Of a stretch of 6,974 nucleotides of DNA, positions 1 to 6,207 are shown piece after piece. The translations under genes and the position numbers were made by a program. The notes beneath the pieces are model-generated. The model worked only from the letters and a program-made list of their open reading frames with translations, had not been told where the DNA came from and searched no databases. Numbering within the stretch: position 1 is the stretch's first letter; the number at the start of each line of letters is the position of its first letter. The stretch is from Planctomycetota bacterium (GTDB lineage Bacteria > Planctomycetota > Phycisphaerae > UBA1845 > CAIVHJ01), in assembly GCA_022565195.1 (NCBI GenBank), contig JADFJZ010000072.1, forward strand, positions 1-6,974. The letters are read 5' to 3'.

Positions 1-290
1 TACGCAGGCCGCGGAGGGCGATCGCATGTTGGAGTTTTCTAATCTTCGATGGCCCGGGTACGCGTATTCTCGCCGCGGGCGTCGTCTTCGCGGACGGACG
101 TCCGGGCGGCCACTTCAGCGGAGCCGGTTCGTCGTCCGGCTTCAGTGGGTACACGGGGCGCCCCGAGGTGCGTTCGGATGCTCAGGACCTGCGTCCGCAT
201 GAGATTTGCAGCAGCGTTCGTTCATTTTCTGTGAGAATCGACGATTTCGGGCTGTGGCAATCCAATCTCGGACTGAGACAACAAGTTGTG
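1..290. other. Region without a recognised gene
   Basis: No start-to-stop reading frame here gives a protein I recognise, on either strand. The plus-strand frame beginning at base 3 stays open from the left edge to 485. Between about 54 and 200 it has a GC-rich third position and many G-starting codons, as real genes here do. It could therefore be the degraded or frameshifted end of a gene that begins outside the window. The other plus frames stop at 40-42 and 200-202. The region ends in small dyad symmetries just before a strong promoter, so bases from about 205 onward look like a regulatory approach to the next gene rather than coding sequence. Confidence 0.5.
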
Positions 291-320
291 TTGCAACGGC
301 ATCGGTCCACTCGTTATAAT
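291..320 (+). promoter_or_regulatory. Sigma70-type promoter of the secreted EGF/dockerin-like gene
   Basis: A -35 box TTGCAA (291-296) and a perfect -10 box TATAAT (315-320) are separated by 18 bp. Transcription would begin near 327, giving a leader of about 125 nt before the GTG start at 452. The -35 box lies inside the perfect palindrome GTTGCAAC (290-297). It is preceded by a second dyad, ACAAC-AA-GTTGT (278-289). This would suit a repressor or activator site, but no regulator is identified. Confidence 0.65.
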
Positions 321-338
321 CTGGAGAGTCGCATAGTG

Positions 339-378
339 AGCCAAACCAGCTTGGCTGTGACTTGTTGCTTTCAACAGG
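339..378 (+). promoter_or_regulatory. Two small hairpins in the mRNA leader
   Basis: Directly downstream of the promoter the leader can form two stems in a row. The first is AGCCAA/TTGGCT (339-344 with 351-356, 6-nt loop). The second is CTTGTTG/CAACAGG (361-367 with 372-378, 4-nt loop, one G-U pair). No U-run follows either stem, so they do not look like an intrinsic terminator. They may stabilise the 5' end or be incidental. No known riboswitch class is recognised. Confidence 0.25.
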
Positions 379-436
379 CCGTGCGACCGATCGGGTTCCT
401 GTGCCGGTTGGTGTCACGCCGTTCATCTCTGCATCG

Positions 437-443
437 AAGGAGG
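437..443 (+). promoter_or_regulatory. Ribosome binding site fixing the GTG start at 452
   Basis: AAGGAGG is a near-perfect Shine-Dalgarno sequence, 8 nt before GTG at 452-454. It decides the start against an in-frame TTG at 362, which has no comparable site and would put a long non-signal-like extension before the signal peptide. Confidence 0.8.
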
Positions 444-451
444 CCGACCCA

Positions 452-2626
452 GTGCCGGAGCTGTCACGGATTATGTTCATTCTGACGCCTGCGATGTGCG
501 TTCTGGCCGCGGCGGTGATCGCCCAGCAGTCTGAAGAGGCTAGGTCATCCGTTGTGCCATCAAATGGTTACGCGGAGTTTGCTACGCTGCCAGAAAGCAG
601 CGGGGGCGAATTTGAAGCAGCTTTCTTGCCCCTGGCGGACGATTCGGAGGCCGCTCGTTTCGTGTCCGGCGGCAATCCCGCTTGCGGTCCCGACGCAGGC
701 CCGTGCAGCGAGGCGAACGGCTCGCCGGGCTGCGACGACACGGAGTGCTGCAACGCCGTCTGTGATCTGGATCCTTTCTGCTGCGACGTGGAGTGGGACG
801 AGTATTGCGCCGGTCCGAACGAATTCGTGCCGGGCGCCTCGTGCAGCGAGGCGTGCATCGAGCCGGGGCAACCGTGCGCCGAACTTCCGCCGGGAACGGT
901 TGATATCGCCGTCAGCCGGATCGGGATATCCGGAGCGGGTTTGCACGATTTTAAGGAGTACGGCGTCGACGGCGATATCGCGGCATTTGCCGGCGCCACC
1001 ACGTCCTGCAATCTCGGAAACGAACCGGCCGATTGGTTTCACAACGGAAACGACGAAGGCGACACGAGCCTCCACCCGCTCATCGCCCAGCAACTCTACC
1101 GTTTATCGCCGAACGGCAAACAGTTCGAAATGATCGGAATGAGCTGGCTGAAACATAGTTTCTGCGCCCTGAGCGAGTTCACCTGTGGCAACTGTCAAGC
1201 GACCAATTGCTCGACGTTGGGCATCGGATGTGCGGATACCTATACGGCGGCGCGCAACGGTTTGACGAACCTCGGTCCGCGCGGTACCATCGATCCGCTG
1301 GGCGCATTGTCCGAGCCCGACGGACCTGGAACGCACACGCATCCGCAACCAACGCCATCGGGGAATGGGACCATTGCCGGCCGGTTACAGTTACACACGG
1401 GTGATCTGGACATCCCAGGAGCGGCTTACTTCTTCGAAGTTCAGTACGTCACGCACGACGAACCGATCTCCTTACGCCACAACAATGCCTCCTGGATTCA
1501 GGTAGCGATGCCGAGCGGGCCCGAATTCATGGGGGACATTCTCAGCCTCGACGTGATGCGCATGGAGCAGATCGCCCTCCGAGCATGGCAGGAAAACGAT
1601 GCGGAGGTCGTGATCGTGCCTGTTGAGGACGAGCAGGGCGGTCGCTTCCACCTGGCGTATCGAGTGAGCGACAACGGCGATGGGACCTGGCACTACGAAT
1701 ATGCCCTGCACAATATGAACTCGCAATTGGCCGCCAGAGGGTTCGAGGTGCCGGTGCCGGACAACGTCGTCGTGTCCGGCATGGGATTCCATGACGTCGA
1801 CTACCACAGCGGAGATGGAGATCCTGCCACGGGCGGCGGCGGCAATTACGACGGCACGGATTGGCCTGTTACGAACGGCGCCGGCACGCTGTCCTGGGAC
1901 ATGCAGGTCGTCGGTGACTATGACAACTCAAATGCGCTGCGCTGGGGCACGACCTATAATTTCCGCTTCGACGCCAACACGCCCCCCGAATCGGTGGTGG
2001 TCGCTATCAAGCATTACAGGCCGACGCAGGGGCCGGACTCGATCGCCGCCACAACGCTGGGACCTTCGCCCGATGTCTCCGATTGCCCCAATGAATGTTC
2101 CGGCCACGGCATCTGCGAGTCGGGCTCGTGTGTTTGTGACGCGGGCTGGGACGGCTCGGATTGTTCGATCCCGATTTGCGAGACGCCCTGCCAGAACGGT
2201 GGCACCTGCACGGCCCCGAATACCTGTCAGTGCGCTTCAGGCTGGGAGGGCGGTGATTGTTCGATTCCCATCTGTACGGATCCCTGCCAGAACGGCACGT
2301 GTACGGCGCCGGACACGTGCCTCTGTCTTCCGGGGTGGGGTGGACCGGTTTGCGAAGATGCGGTTTGCGATCCGCCCTGCGTTCATGGTACCTGCGTAAC
2401 GCCCGATGCGTGTGAATGTAACTTCGGTTGGGAAGGCCCGGACTGCAGCACGCCGACTTGCCCAGCGGACTTCCACGGCGACGGAATCGTCGGTGCGTTC
2501 GAATTGGCCTCTCTGCTCGGGGCGTGGGGCTCCTGTGTCGGCTGCCCGCAAGACCTGGACGGCGACGGCACCGTCGGCGCGCTCGACCTGGCGCTTCTGT
2601 TGGGTGCATGGGGTCCATGTTCCTAG
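452..2626 (+). CDS. Secreted cysteine-rich protein with four EGF-like repeats and a dockerin-like C-terminus
   Basis: The 724-residue product starts at GTG behind AAGGAGG. Residues 1-22 form a signal peptide: a short basic start, a hydrophobic core, then AVIA before QQ. A compact Cys-rich module follows (about 78-146, with CGPDAGPC and CCNAVC), of a kind I associate with Phycisphaerae secreted proteins. Residues 165-525 form a large domain with SCN (around 186), SWLKH (231-235), HYEYALHN (414-421) and NALRWGTTYNFRFD (494-507). I recognise this pattern from planctomycete exported proteins but know no function. Four EGF-like repeats (545-575, 576-607, 608-638, 639-669) each carry six cysteines and a GW turn. 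Residues 670-724 are two dockerin-like, EF-hand-type calcium loops, each ending in LLGAWG. Loop 2 is canonical (DLDGDGTVGALD); loop 1 has His at the third ligand position. No catalytic motif is visible. The protein is probably an extracellular adhesion or structural protein. Confidence 0.88.
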   Translation: MPELSRIMFILTPAMCVLAAAVIAQQSEEARSSVVPSNGYAEFATLPESSGGEFEAAFLPLADDSEAARFVSGGNPACGPDAGPCSEANGSPGCDDTECCNAVCDLDPFCCDVEWDEYCAGPNEFVPGASCSEACIEPGQPCAELPPGTVDIAVSRIGISGAGLHDFKEYGVDGDIAAFAGATTSCNLGNEPADWFHNGNDEGDTSLHPLIAQQLYRLSPNGKQFEMIGMSWLKHSFCALSEFTCGNCQATNCSTLGIGCADTYTAARNGLTNLGPRGTIDPLGALSEPDGPGTHTHPQPTPSGNGTIAGRLQLHTGDLDIPGAAYFFEVQYVTHDEPISLRHNNASWIQVAMPSGPEFMGDILSLDVMRMEQIALRAWQENDAEVVIVPVEDEQGGRFHLAYRVSDNGDGTWHYEYALHNMNSQLAARGFEVPVPDNVVVSGMGFHDVDYHSGDGDPATGGGGNYDGTDWPVTNGAGTLSWDMQVVGDYDNSNALRWGTTYNFRFDANTPPESVVVAIKHYRPTQGPDSIAATTLGPSPDVSDCPNECSGHGICESGSCVCDAGWDGSDCSIPICETPCQNGGTCTAPNTCQCASGWEGGDCSIPICTDPCQNGTCTAPDTCLCLPGWGGPVCEDAVCDPPCVHGTCVTPDACECNFGWEGPDCSTPTCPADFHGDGIVGAFELASLLGAWGSCVGCPQDLDGDGTVGALDLALLLGAWGPCS
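2084..2458 (+). repeat. Tandem EGF-like coding repeats (four units)
   Basis: Four consecutive units of 93-96 bp (2084-2176, 2177-2272, 2273-2365, 2366-2458) each encode a six-cysteine EGF-like module. Units 2 and 3 still share nucleotide stretches such as CCCTGCCAGAACGG, pointing to fairly recent duplication. Units 1 and 4 are more diverged. Spacing and cysteine order are kept in all four. Confidence 0.8.
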
Positions 2627-2706
2627 GCGCGCGGATCCGTTGCAATCTGTCAGGGTCGTTTCGGGAGGTGGACGGCTGGCGCAGATGCAAGGCGCGCGGG
2701 TATGCA
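2627..2706. terminator. Convergent intergenic region with an imperfect inverted repeat
   Basis: This 80-bp gap separates the stop codons of two convergent genes. GCGCGC (2627-2632) and TTGCA-A-TCTG (2640-2649) can pair with CAGATGCAA (2682-2690) and GCGCGC (2692-2697). The pairing leaves a bulge, an internal loop and a loop of about 32 nt. There is no T-run on either strand, so a classical intrinsic terminator is not shown. It could act as a bidirectional mRNA 3' end structure. Confidence 0.25.
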
Positions 2707-4035
2707 TCAATAGGCGCGCTTGAGACGAGAGCCGGGATAGTAGTAGCTCAGAATCTCCGACGCTTTCTTGCCGAGGCGGGCTTGGCCTTCGGTACCCCAC
2801 TGGCACAGGCCGACGGCATGTCCAAAACCTCGGCCCTCGCGAAACTCAAACGAGGATCCGAGGTCCACGATTTTGCAATGGTTGCTGAGGATACGATGTC
2901 CGCCCATGGCGAGGCGAAACGAATAGGAATCTACTGTGATCGACGGCCCGTTGTCACTGCGGAGCCTCAGGGTCAGCGGGCGGCCGTCCGCGGTGCTCCG
3001 AACCACTTCGATGGTTCGTATTGTGCCCAGTCCCGCGTGCTGTGGGAATCGTTGGACGAATAACTGTGTGAGTTCGTCTTTGCTGAGACGAACCGGCTCC
3101 CAACGATAGACACGACCGCCGATGTTGCAATACGAACACTTCACCCCGCCGGCAAGAGGCGGAATTGACGGGCTCTTGAAGCAATTGGCTGCGTTTTGTG
3201 TCATGCCGCCACATGCGGAACTGTAATACGTGGAGAAGATTCGCTCGCCCAGCGGCGAGGCCCAGGTACAGACAATGCCGCGTGTATTCCGCACCGCGCG
3301 CAGTGCCTTCTCGCTGTAACCCTGATCGCCGATGCCTCGATATACTTGTGATGCTTCGGTGGCCCGCACGTCATAGTCGCGCTTTTCCCCGAACGTGCGC
3401 ATCTCATAGAGTGCATAGGTGCGCGCCGCGACTGCCTGAGCCCGGTAGGCCTCGATATGCCAGTCGGCATACAGCTCTGCCTGGAGTACGCTGGGCAAGT
3501 ATTCTTCCAGCTTGATCACGTTGATCAAATCAATACCGCCGGAGTTGGCTGCCGCGCTCGGTTTGGAAGGGCGGCATGAGATCCGTGCGAATCCTCCGTA
3601 CAGGCGGCTGAAGGCAGCGCGCTTCGGCTGATTGAAGTACAATCGCAGCGTGCCGGGTGTTCGCGGGACGATCTCAATCGGTCCAGGGGGGCAGGCCAGT
3701 TGGCCGATTTGCAGTCGCTGCGGCTGGCCTTCAACCGTGGTCACGCGAATCTTACGCAAGTTCGGTCCCTGGGCGAGAATCCTGCCCTTCTGCCGCACCT
3801 CGTAGGGTCCGGCGACTACCAGCGCCAACTCCGCCACGCGCTCGATCAGCATGACACGAATGAACGGCTCTTTGTTGTTCTGTCGCTGGTTGCGGGCGGA
3901 GGAGCCCGGACTCGAATCACTCCGAGAGGAGGACGGGGACTTCTGTGTGGCGGATCGACTGCAACCTGCGCCCGGTGAGACGAGGAGCACGAAGGTGAGA
4001 ATGGAACCCATTGAGGCCGCGCGCAGTCTGCTCAT
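2707..4035 (-). CDS. SpoIID/LytB-family lipoprotein (putative peptidoglycan lytic enzyme)
   Basis: The chosen ATG at 4035 gives 442 residues, has AAGG 7 nt upstream, and starts a good lipoprotein signal: MSRLRAASMGS, a hydrophobic core, then PGAGC with Cys25 as the lipidation site. The Gly at -3 is atypical. An in-frame GTG at 4101 would add 22 residues. After a Ser-rich linker (26-50), residues 56-168 form the usual SpoIID N-terminal beta region. The SpoIID core follows: EEYLPSVLQAEL (177-188) containing the likely catalytic Glu187, then AYRAQAVAARTYALY (196-210). The C-terminal signature GRGFGHAVGLCQWG is at 401-414. In Bacillus, SpoIID is a membrane-anchored lytic transglycosylase acting on amidase-stripped glycan strands. 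Relatives occur in many non-sporulating bacteria. Cys275, Cys285, Cys300 and Cys303 (the last two as CSYC) may form a metal or disulfide site. The gene follows the TPR/alpha-CTD gene, probably in one operon. Confidence 0.87.
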   Translation of the reverse strand: MSRLRAASMGSILTFVLLVSPGAGCSRSATQKSPSSSRSDSSPGSSARNQRQNNKEPFIRVMLIERVAELALVVAGPYEVRQKGRILAQGPNLRKIRVTTVEGQPQRLQIGQLACPPGPIEIVPRTPGTLRLYFNQPKRAAFSRLYGGFARISCRPSKPSAAANSGGIDLINVIKLEEYLPSVLQAELYADWHIEAYRAQAVAARTYALYEMRTFGEKRDYDVRATEASQVYRGIGDQGYSEKALRAVRNTRGIVCTWASPLGERIFSTYYSSACGGMTQNAANCFKSPSIPPLAGGVKCSYCNIGGRVYRWEPVRLSKDELTQLFVQRFPQHAGLGTIRTIEVVRSTADGRPLTLRLRSDNGPSITVDSYSFRLAMGGHRILSNHCKIVDLGSSFEFREGRGFGHAVGLCQWGTEGQARLGKKASEILSYYYPGSRLKRAY

Positions 4036-4123
4036 ACGGCAACCTTGGGAGAGCCCGCTGAGGCCGGAGTCCGAATTCTCCATTCGGCGACACGAGCGCA
4101 CGATCGATTCGTCGACTCTCCAA

Positions 4124-5113
4124 TCATTGTGACTGTACGGTGTCCAACTTCCGCAGCGCCAAGCCGTGTTCTTCGAGCCTGAGCTTGATCTCCTGCAGGG
4201 ACGTTTCGCCGAAGTTCTTGGAACTCAGCAACTCAGACTCCGTTCTACTGACGAGCTCACCCAGAGTGAGAATGCCGAGGCGTTGCAGGCACTTGCGTGC
4301 GCGCACGGAAAGCTCCAATTCGCTTACCGGCCGATTCGTCACAGCCTGATCGCCGGTCGTGGGCGGCTCGGTTGTCTCGTCGATCGCCCGGCCGGACCGC
4401 TCCTCCAGCAGTTGCCCCAGTCGCAGCCTCTTTTGCCGCAGCATGGCCTTGATCTCATTGAGAGAAGTTTCGCCGAAATTCTTGTAGGACAACAGTTCGG
4501 GCTCGGTGGTGTTGAGCAGGTCGCCGAGCGTATGGATATCCATCTTCTTCAGACAGTTGCGGCTCCGCACGCTGAGTTCAAAATCGGAAATGGGGATATC
4601 GAGGACGGCATCGTGTTCCTCACGTGTGCGCTCCAGATCCTCGTCATAGTACATGTCCTGCGAGCTAAGCACATCCTTTAGGAACAATATCGCCCGCTTG
4701 TGATTGGGATACGACTTCAGGACCTGCCGGAGACACGTCTCCGCATCCTCGTAGTCTCCGCGATCCTCGTAGATCACGGCCAGATTGATCATCGCGTTAA
4801 CGCGCATCGGCGGCCTGCTCACGCACTGCTGATACAACTCGACGGCACGTTCGTCATCGCCGTGCAGGTCGCACACGTAGGCGAGGCTGAAGAGGGCGTC
4901 CGGATCATTTGGATCGAGTTCGATGGCTTTTTCCAGGGACTCGGTTCCCGACTGCAGTTGGCCCTGCCGGGTCTCAACCCGCCCCTTCAGCAGCCACCAT
5001 CTCGGACTGCTCTGATTGCCCGAGGCGACCGCACTCAATTGTTTCTCAGCCGCATCCAAGTCGCCATGGTCGATCAGGGTGGTAATCTCAGTCATCGTTT
5101 CATCGGTCGTCAT
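4124..5113 (-). CDS. TPR protein with two RNA polymerase alpha C-terminal domains
   Basis: The 329-residue product has ATG at 5113, preceded by TGAGG 7 nt upstream. Residues 4-140 contain three to four TPR units, for example 71-104 and 105-138 with the A/L, G and Y/A spacing of the family. A charged linker (150-172) leads to the first alpha-CTD (about 174-236). By alignment from memory with E. coli alpha-CTD, R183, N186, C187, G214, S217 and E220 match R265, N268, C269, G296, S299 and E302. The second alpha-CTD (about 262-319) keeps R271, C275, G302, S305 and E308, but Lys274 replaces N268. In both domains the KK before the serine (K297-K298) is ET. The alpha N-terminal assembly domain is absent, so this is not RpoA. 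No signal peptide is seen, so it should be cytoplasmic. It could bind UP-element-like DNA, sigma or transcription factors, with the TPRs recruiting a partner; this is inference. It lies just upstream of the SpoIID gene on the same strand. Confidence 0.9.
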   Translation of the reverse strand: MTTDETMTEITTLIDHGDLDAAEKQLSAVASGNQSSPRWWLLKGRVETRQGQLQSGTESLEKAIELDPNDPDALFSLAYVCDLHGDDERAVELYQQCVSRPPMRVNAMINLAVIYEDRGDYEDAETCLRQVLKSYPNHKRAILFLKDVLSSQDMYYDEDLERTREEHDAVLDIPISDFELSVRSRNCLKKMDIHTLGDLLNTTEPELLSYKNFGETSLNEIKAMLRQKRLRLGQLLEERSGRAIDETTEPPTTGDQAVTNRPVSELELSVRARKCLQRLGILTLGELVSRTESELLSSKNFGETSLQEIKLRLEEHGLALRKLDTVQSQ

Positions 5114-5207
5114 GGTGTATCCTCAATGGCACTTCGTGGTAAACAAGTCCCTCAAGCCTCGTGTGTCGCCGTGCACAGGAGTCGATTCCTATCCGGCAGA
5201 TTGAGAC

Positions 5208-5236
5208 AGGTTAGGATAGCTGGAGCCGAATTTCAA
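5208..5236 (-). promoter_or_regulatory. Possible promoter of the TPR/alpha-CTD - SpoIID operon
   Basis: On the minus strand TTGAAA (5236-5231) is followed after 17 bp by TAACCT (5213-5208). The -35 is good but the -10 is weak (3 of 6 consensus bases). Transcription would start near 5201, giving a leader of roughly 88 nt. The short inverted repeat CTATCC/GGATAG (5189-5194 and 5214-5219) brackets the -10. Confidence 0.3.
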
Positions 5237-5305
5237 GGTCTTGTCTCTTGGCAGTCGCGGGAGACCGATCTGGGCTCTAGAATCAGGTTTCGCCCTCCGT
5301 GTTGT

Positions 5306-5310
5306 GGGAG
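5306..5310 (+). promoter_or_regulatory. Ribosome binding site favouring the GTG start at 5317
   Basis: GGGAG lies 6 nt before GTG at 5317. This makes 5317 a better start than the in-frame GTG at 5299, which has no clear Shine-Dalgarno sequence. It also puts the conserved first strand (FIVNPASG) close to the N-terminus, as is usual for this family. Confidence 0.6.
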
Positions 5311-5316
5311 ATCCGC

Positions 5317-6207
5317 GTGACATGTGAGTATCATTTCATTGTGAATCCGGCGTCGGGCCGTGGCAGAGCGGCAGCGGCCCTCAAGGAGGTCCTGGAACGC
5401 CTCTCGGCGGCGGGGCATGAGGGATGCATCCACGCGACGACGGGAGCTGGAGACGCAACGGCCATTGCCCGAGGGCTGCCCGCCGCCGCCGCCGCTGTGG
5501 TTGCCGTCGGCGGCGACGGCACGGTTCGAGAGGTGGCGGAGGGCCTGCTGGGCCGGTCTATTCCGTTGGCGATCCTGCCAGCCGGAACCGAGAACCTGGT
5601 AGCGAAGCAGTTCCAGATAGACGCATCGCCGGTTCGGCTCGTAGGTGCGTTGATGAACCCTGACATCCGCGAGATCGATGTTGGACTTGTCGGGCAGCGG
5701 GCCTTTCTTGTTGTCGTGGGGGTCGGCTTCGACGCGGAAGTCGTGCGGCGCTTGTCGCAACGGCGTCGAGGGCATATCACACATTTGGACTACTTTCTCC
5801 CAGTATGGCGGTCTTTCTGGTCGCATCGCTTCCCGCGCTTGAGGGTTGTGGTAGACCGAGAAACCGTGTTCGACGAAAAAGGCCTCGTCTTCGTTGGGAA
5901 TATGGCACGCTATGGACTCGGACTGCGTATCTTGAAGGATGCCGTAGTGGACGACGGCCTGCTCGATATCTGCATATTCCGCTGCCGCAGCCGCTCGAAG
6001 TTGCTGTCGCATGCGTTCCGAACGGCCTGCGGGCGACACTTGACATCCGGCGATGTGCTGTACCTGCGTGCTCGGGAGATTCACGTGTCCAGCGACGCAC
6101 CCGTGCCGTTCGAGGTCGACGGGGATGACGGGGGCGATCTGCCGGCCGATATTCGCCTCTCTTCGCAGAAGCTCCAGATTCTCGTGCCTCCAGCCGTGCT
6201 TTCCTGA
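5317..6207 (+). CDS. Diacylglycerol/lipid kinase family protein (DAGK catalytic domain)
   Basis: The 296-residue product matches the usual length of bacterial DgkB/YegS-type lipid kinases. NPASGRGR (10-17) is the first conserved strand and loop. GGDGT (65-69) is the nucleotide-binding signature, followed by VREVAEGLL. LPAGTEN (87-93) is the second glycine loop, here with Glu between T and N. In the C-terminal beta-sandwich domain, N195, DDGLLD (212-217) and FEVDGD (265-270) match the family pattern N, DG-LD and DGE-like. Such enzymes phosphorylate diacylglycerol or a related lipid with ATP at the inner face of the membrane, feeding phosphatidic acid back into phospholipid synthesis. The true substrate cannot be read from sequence, since family members also use ceramide, sphingoid bases or phosphatidylglycerol. 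No signal peptide or membrane span is seen. The gene is alone on its strand, diverging from the TPR/alpha-CTD operon. Confidence 0.88.
   Translation: MTCEYHFIVNPASGRGRAAAALKEVLERLSAAGHEGCIHATTGAGDATAIARGLPAAAAAVVAVGGDGTVREVAEGLLGRSIPLAILPAGTENLVAKQFQIDASPVRLVGALMNPDIREIDVGLVGQRAFLVVVGVGFDAEVVRRLSQRRRGHITHLDYFLPVWRSFWSHRFPRLRVVVDRETVFDEKGLVFVGNMARYGLGLRILKDAVVDDGLLDICIFRCRSRSKLLSHAFRTACGRHLTSGDVLYLRAREIHVSSDAPVPFEVDGDDGGDLPADIRLSSQKLQILVPPAVLS

Larger units (their letters stand above)
5114..5316. other. Divergent intergenic region
   Basis: This 203-bp region lies between the divergent TPR/alpha-CTD and lipid kinase genes. It contains the weak minus-strand promoter candidate, a quasi-palindrome AGGAGTCGATTCCT (5177-5190, six of seven pairs match), and the inverted repeat CTATCC/GGATAG. 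On the plus strand TAGAAT (5278-5283) is a good -10-like box about 34 bp before the kinase start, but no -35 box stands at the proper distance. No small gene or RNA is recognised. Confidence 0.5.

Noticed and set aside
142..485. Overlapping open frames on both strands before the secreted gene
   Set aside because: They run through a strong promoter and leader, have no recognised domain, and their starts lack ribosome binding sites.
552..1133. Plus-strand open frame (193 codons) within the secreted gene
   Set aside because: It overlaps the signal-peptide protein in another frame and gives an Arg/Ala-rich, low-complexity-like translation typical of shadows.
2084..2458. CRISPR-like array
   Set aside because: The repeats are 93-96 bp coding units with conserved cysteines and no spacer structure; they are protein modules.
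2007..2690. Minus-strand open frame (227 codons) opposite the EGF-like repeats
   Set aside because: The Arg/Pro/Ser-rich translation is a shadow of the repeat-coding strand and has no recognisable domain.
4036..4101. Longer SpoIID protein starting at GTG 4101 or ATG 4083
   Set aside because: The extra N-terminus would put a polar stretch before the lipoprotein signal. No ribosome binding site precedes ATG 4083, and the only GGAGAG before GTG 4101 is about 14 nt away.
4124..5113. Annotation as the RNA polymerase alpha subunit (rpoA)
   Set aside because: The alpha N-terminal dimerisation and assembly domain is missing and TPRs occupy its place; only the C-terminal domain is shared.
5278..5283. 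TAGAAT as the -10 box of the lipid kinase gene
   Set aside because: The box fits and lies at a sensible distance from the start, but no -35 element or extended -10 TG is present, so I do not list it as a promoter.
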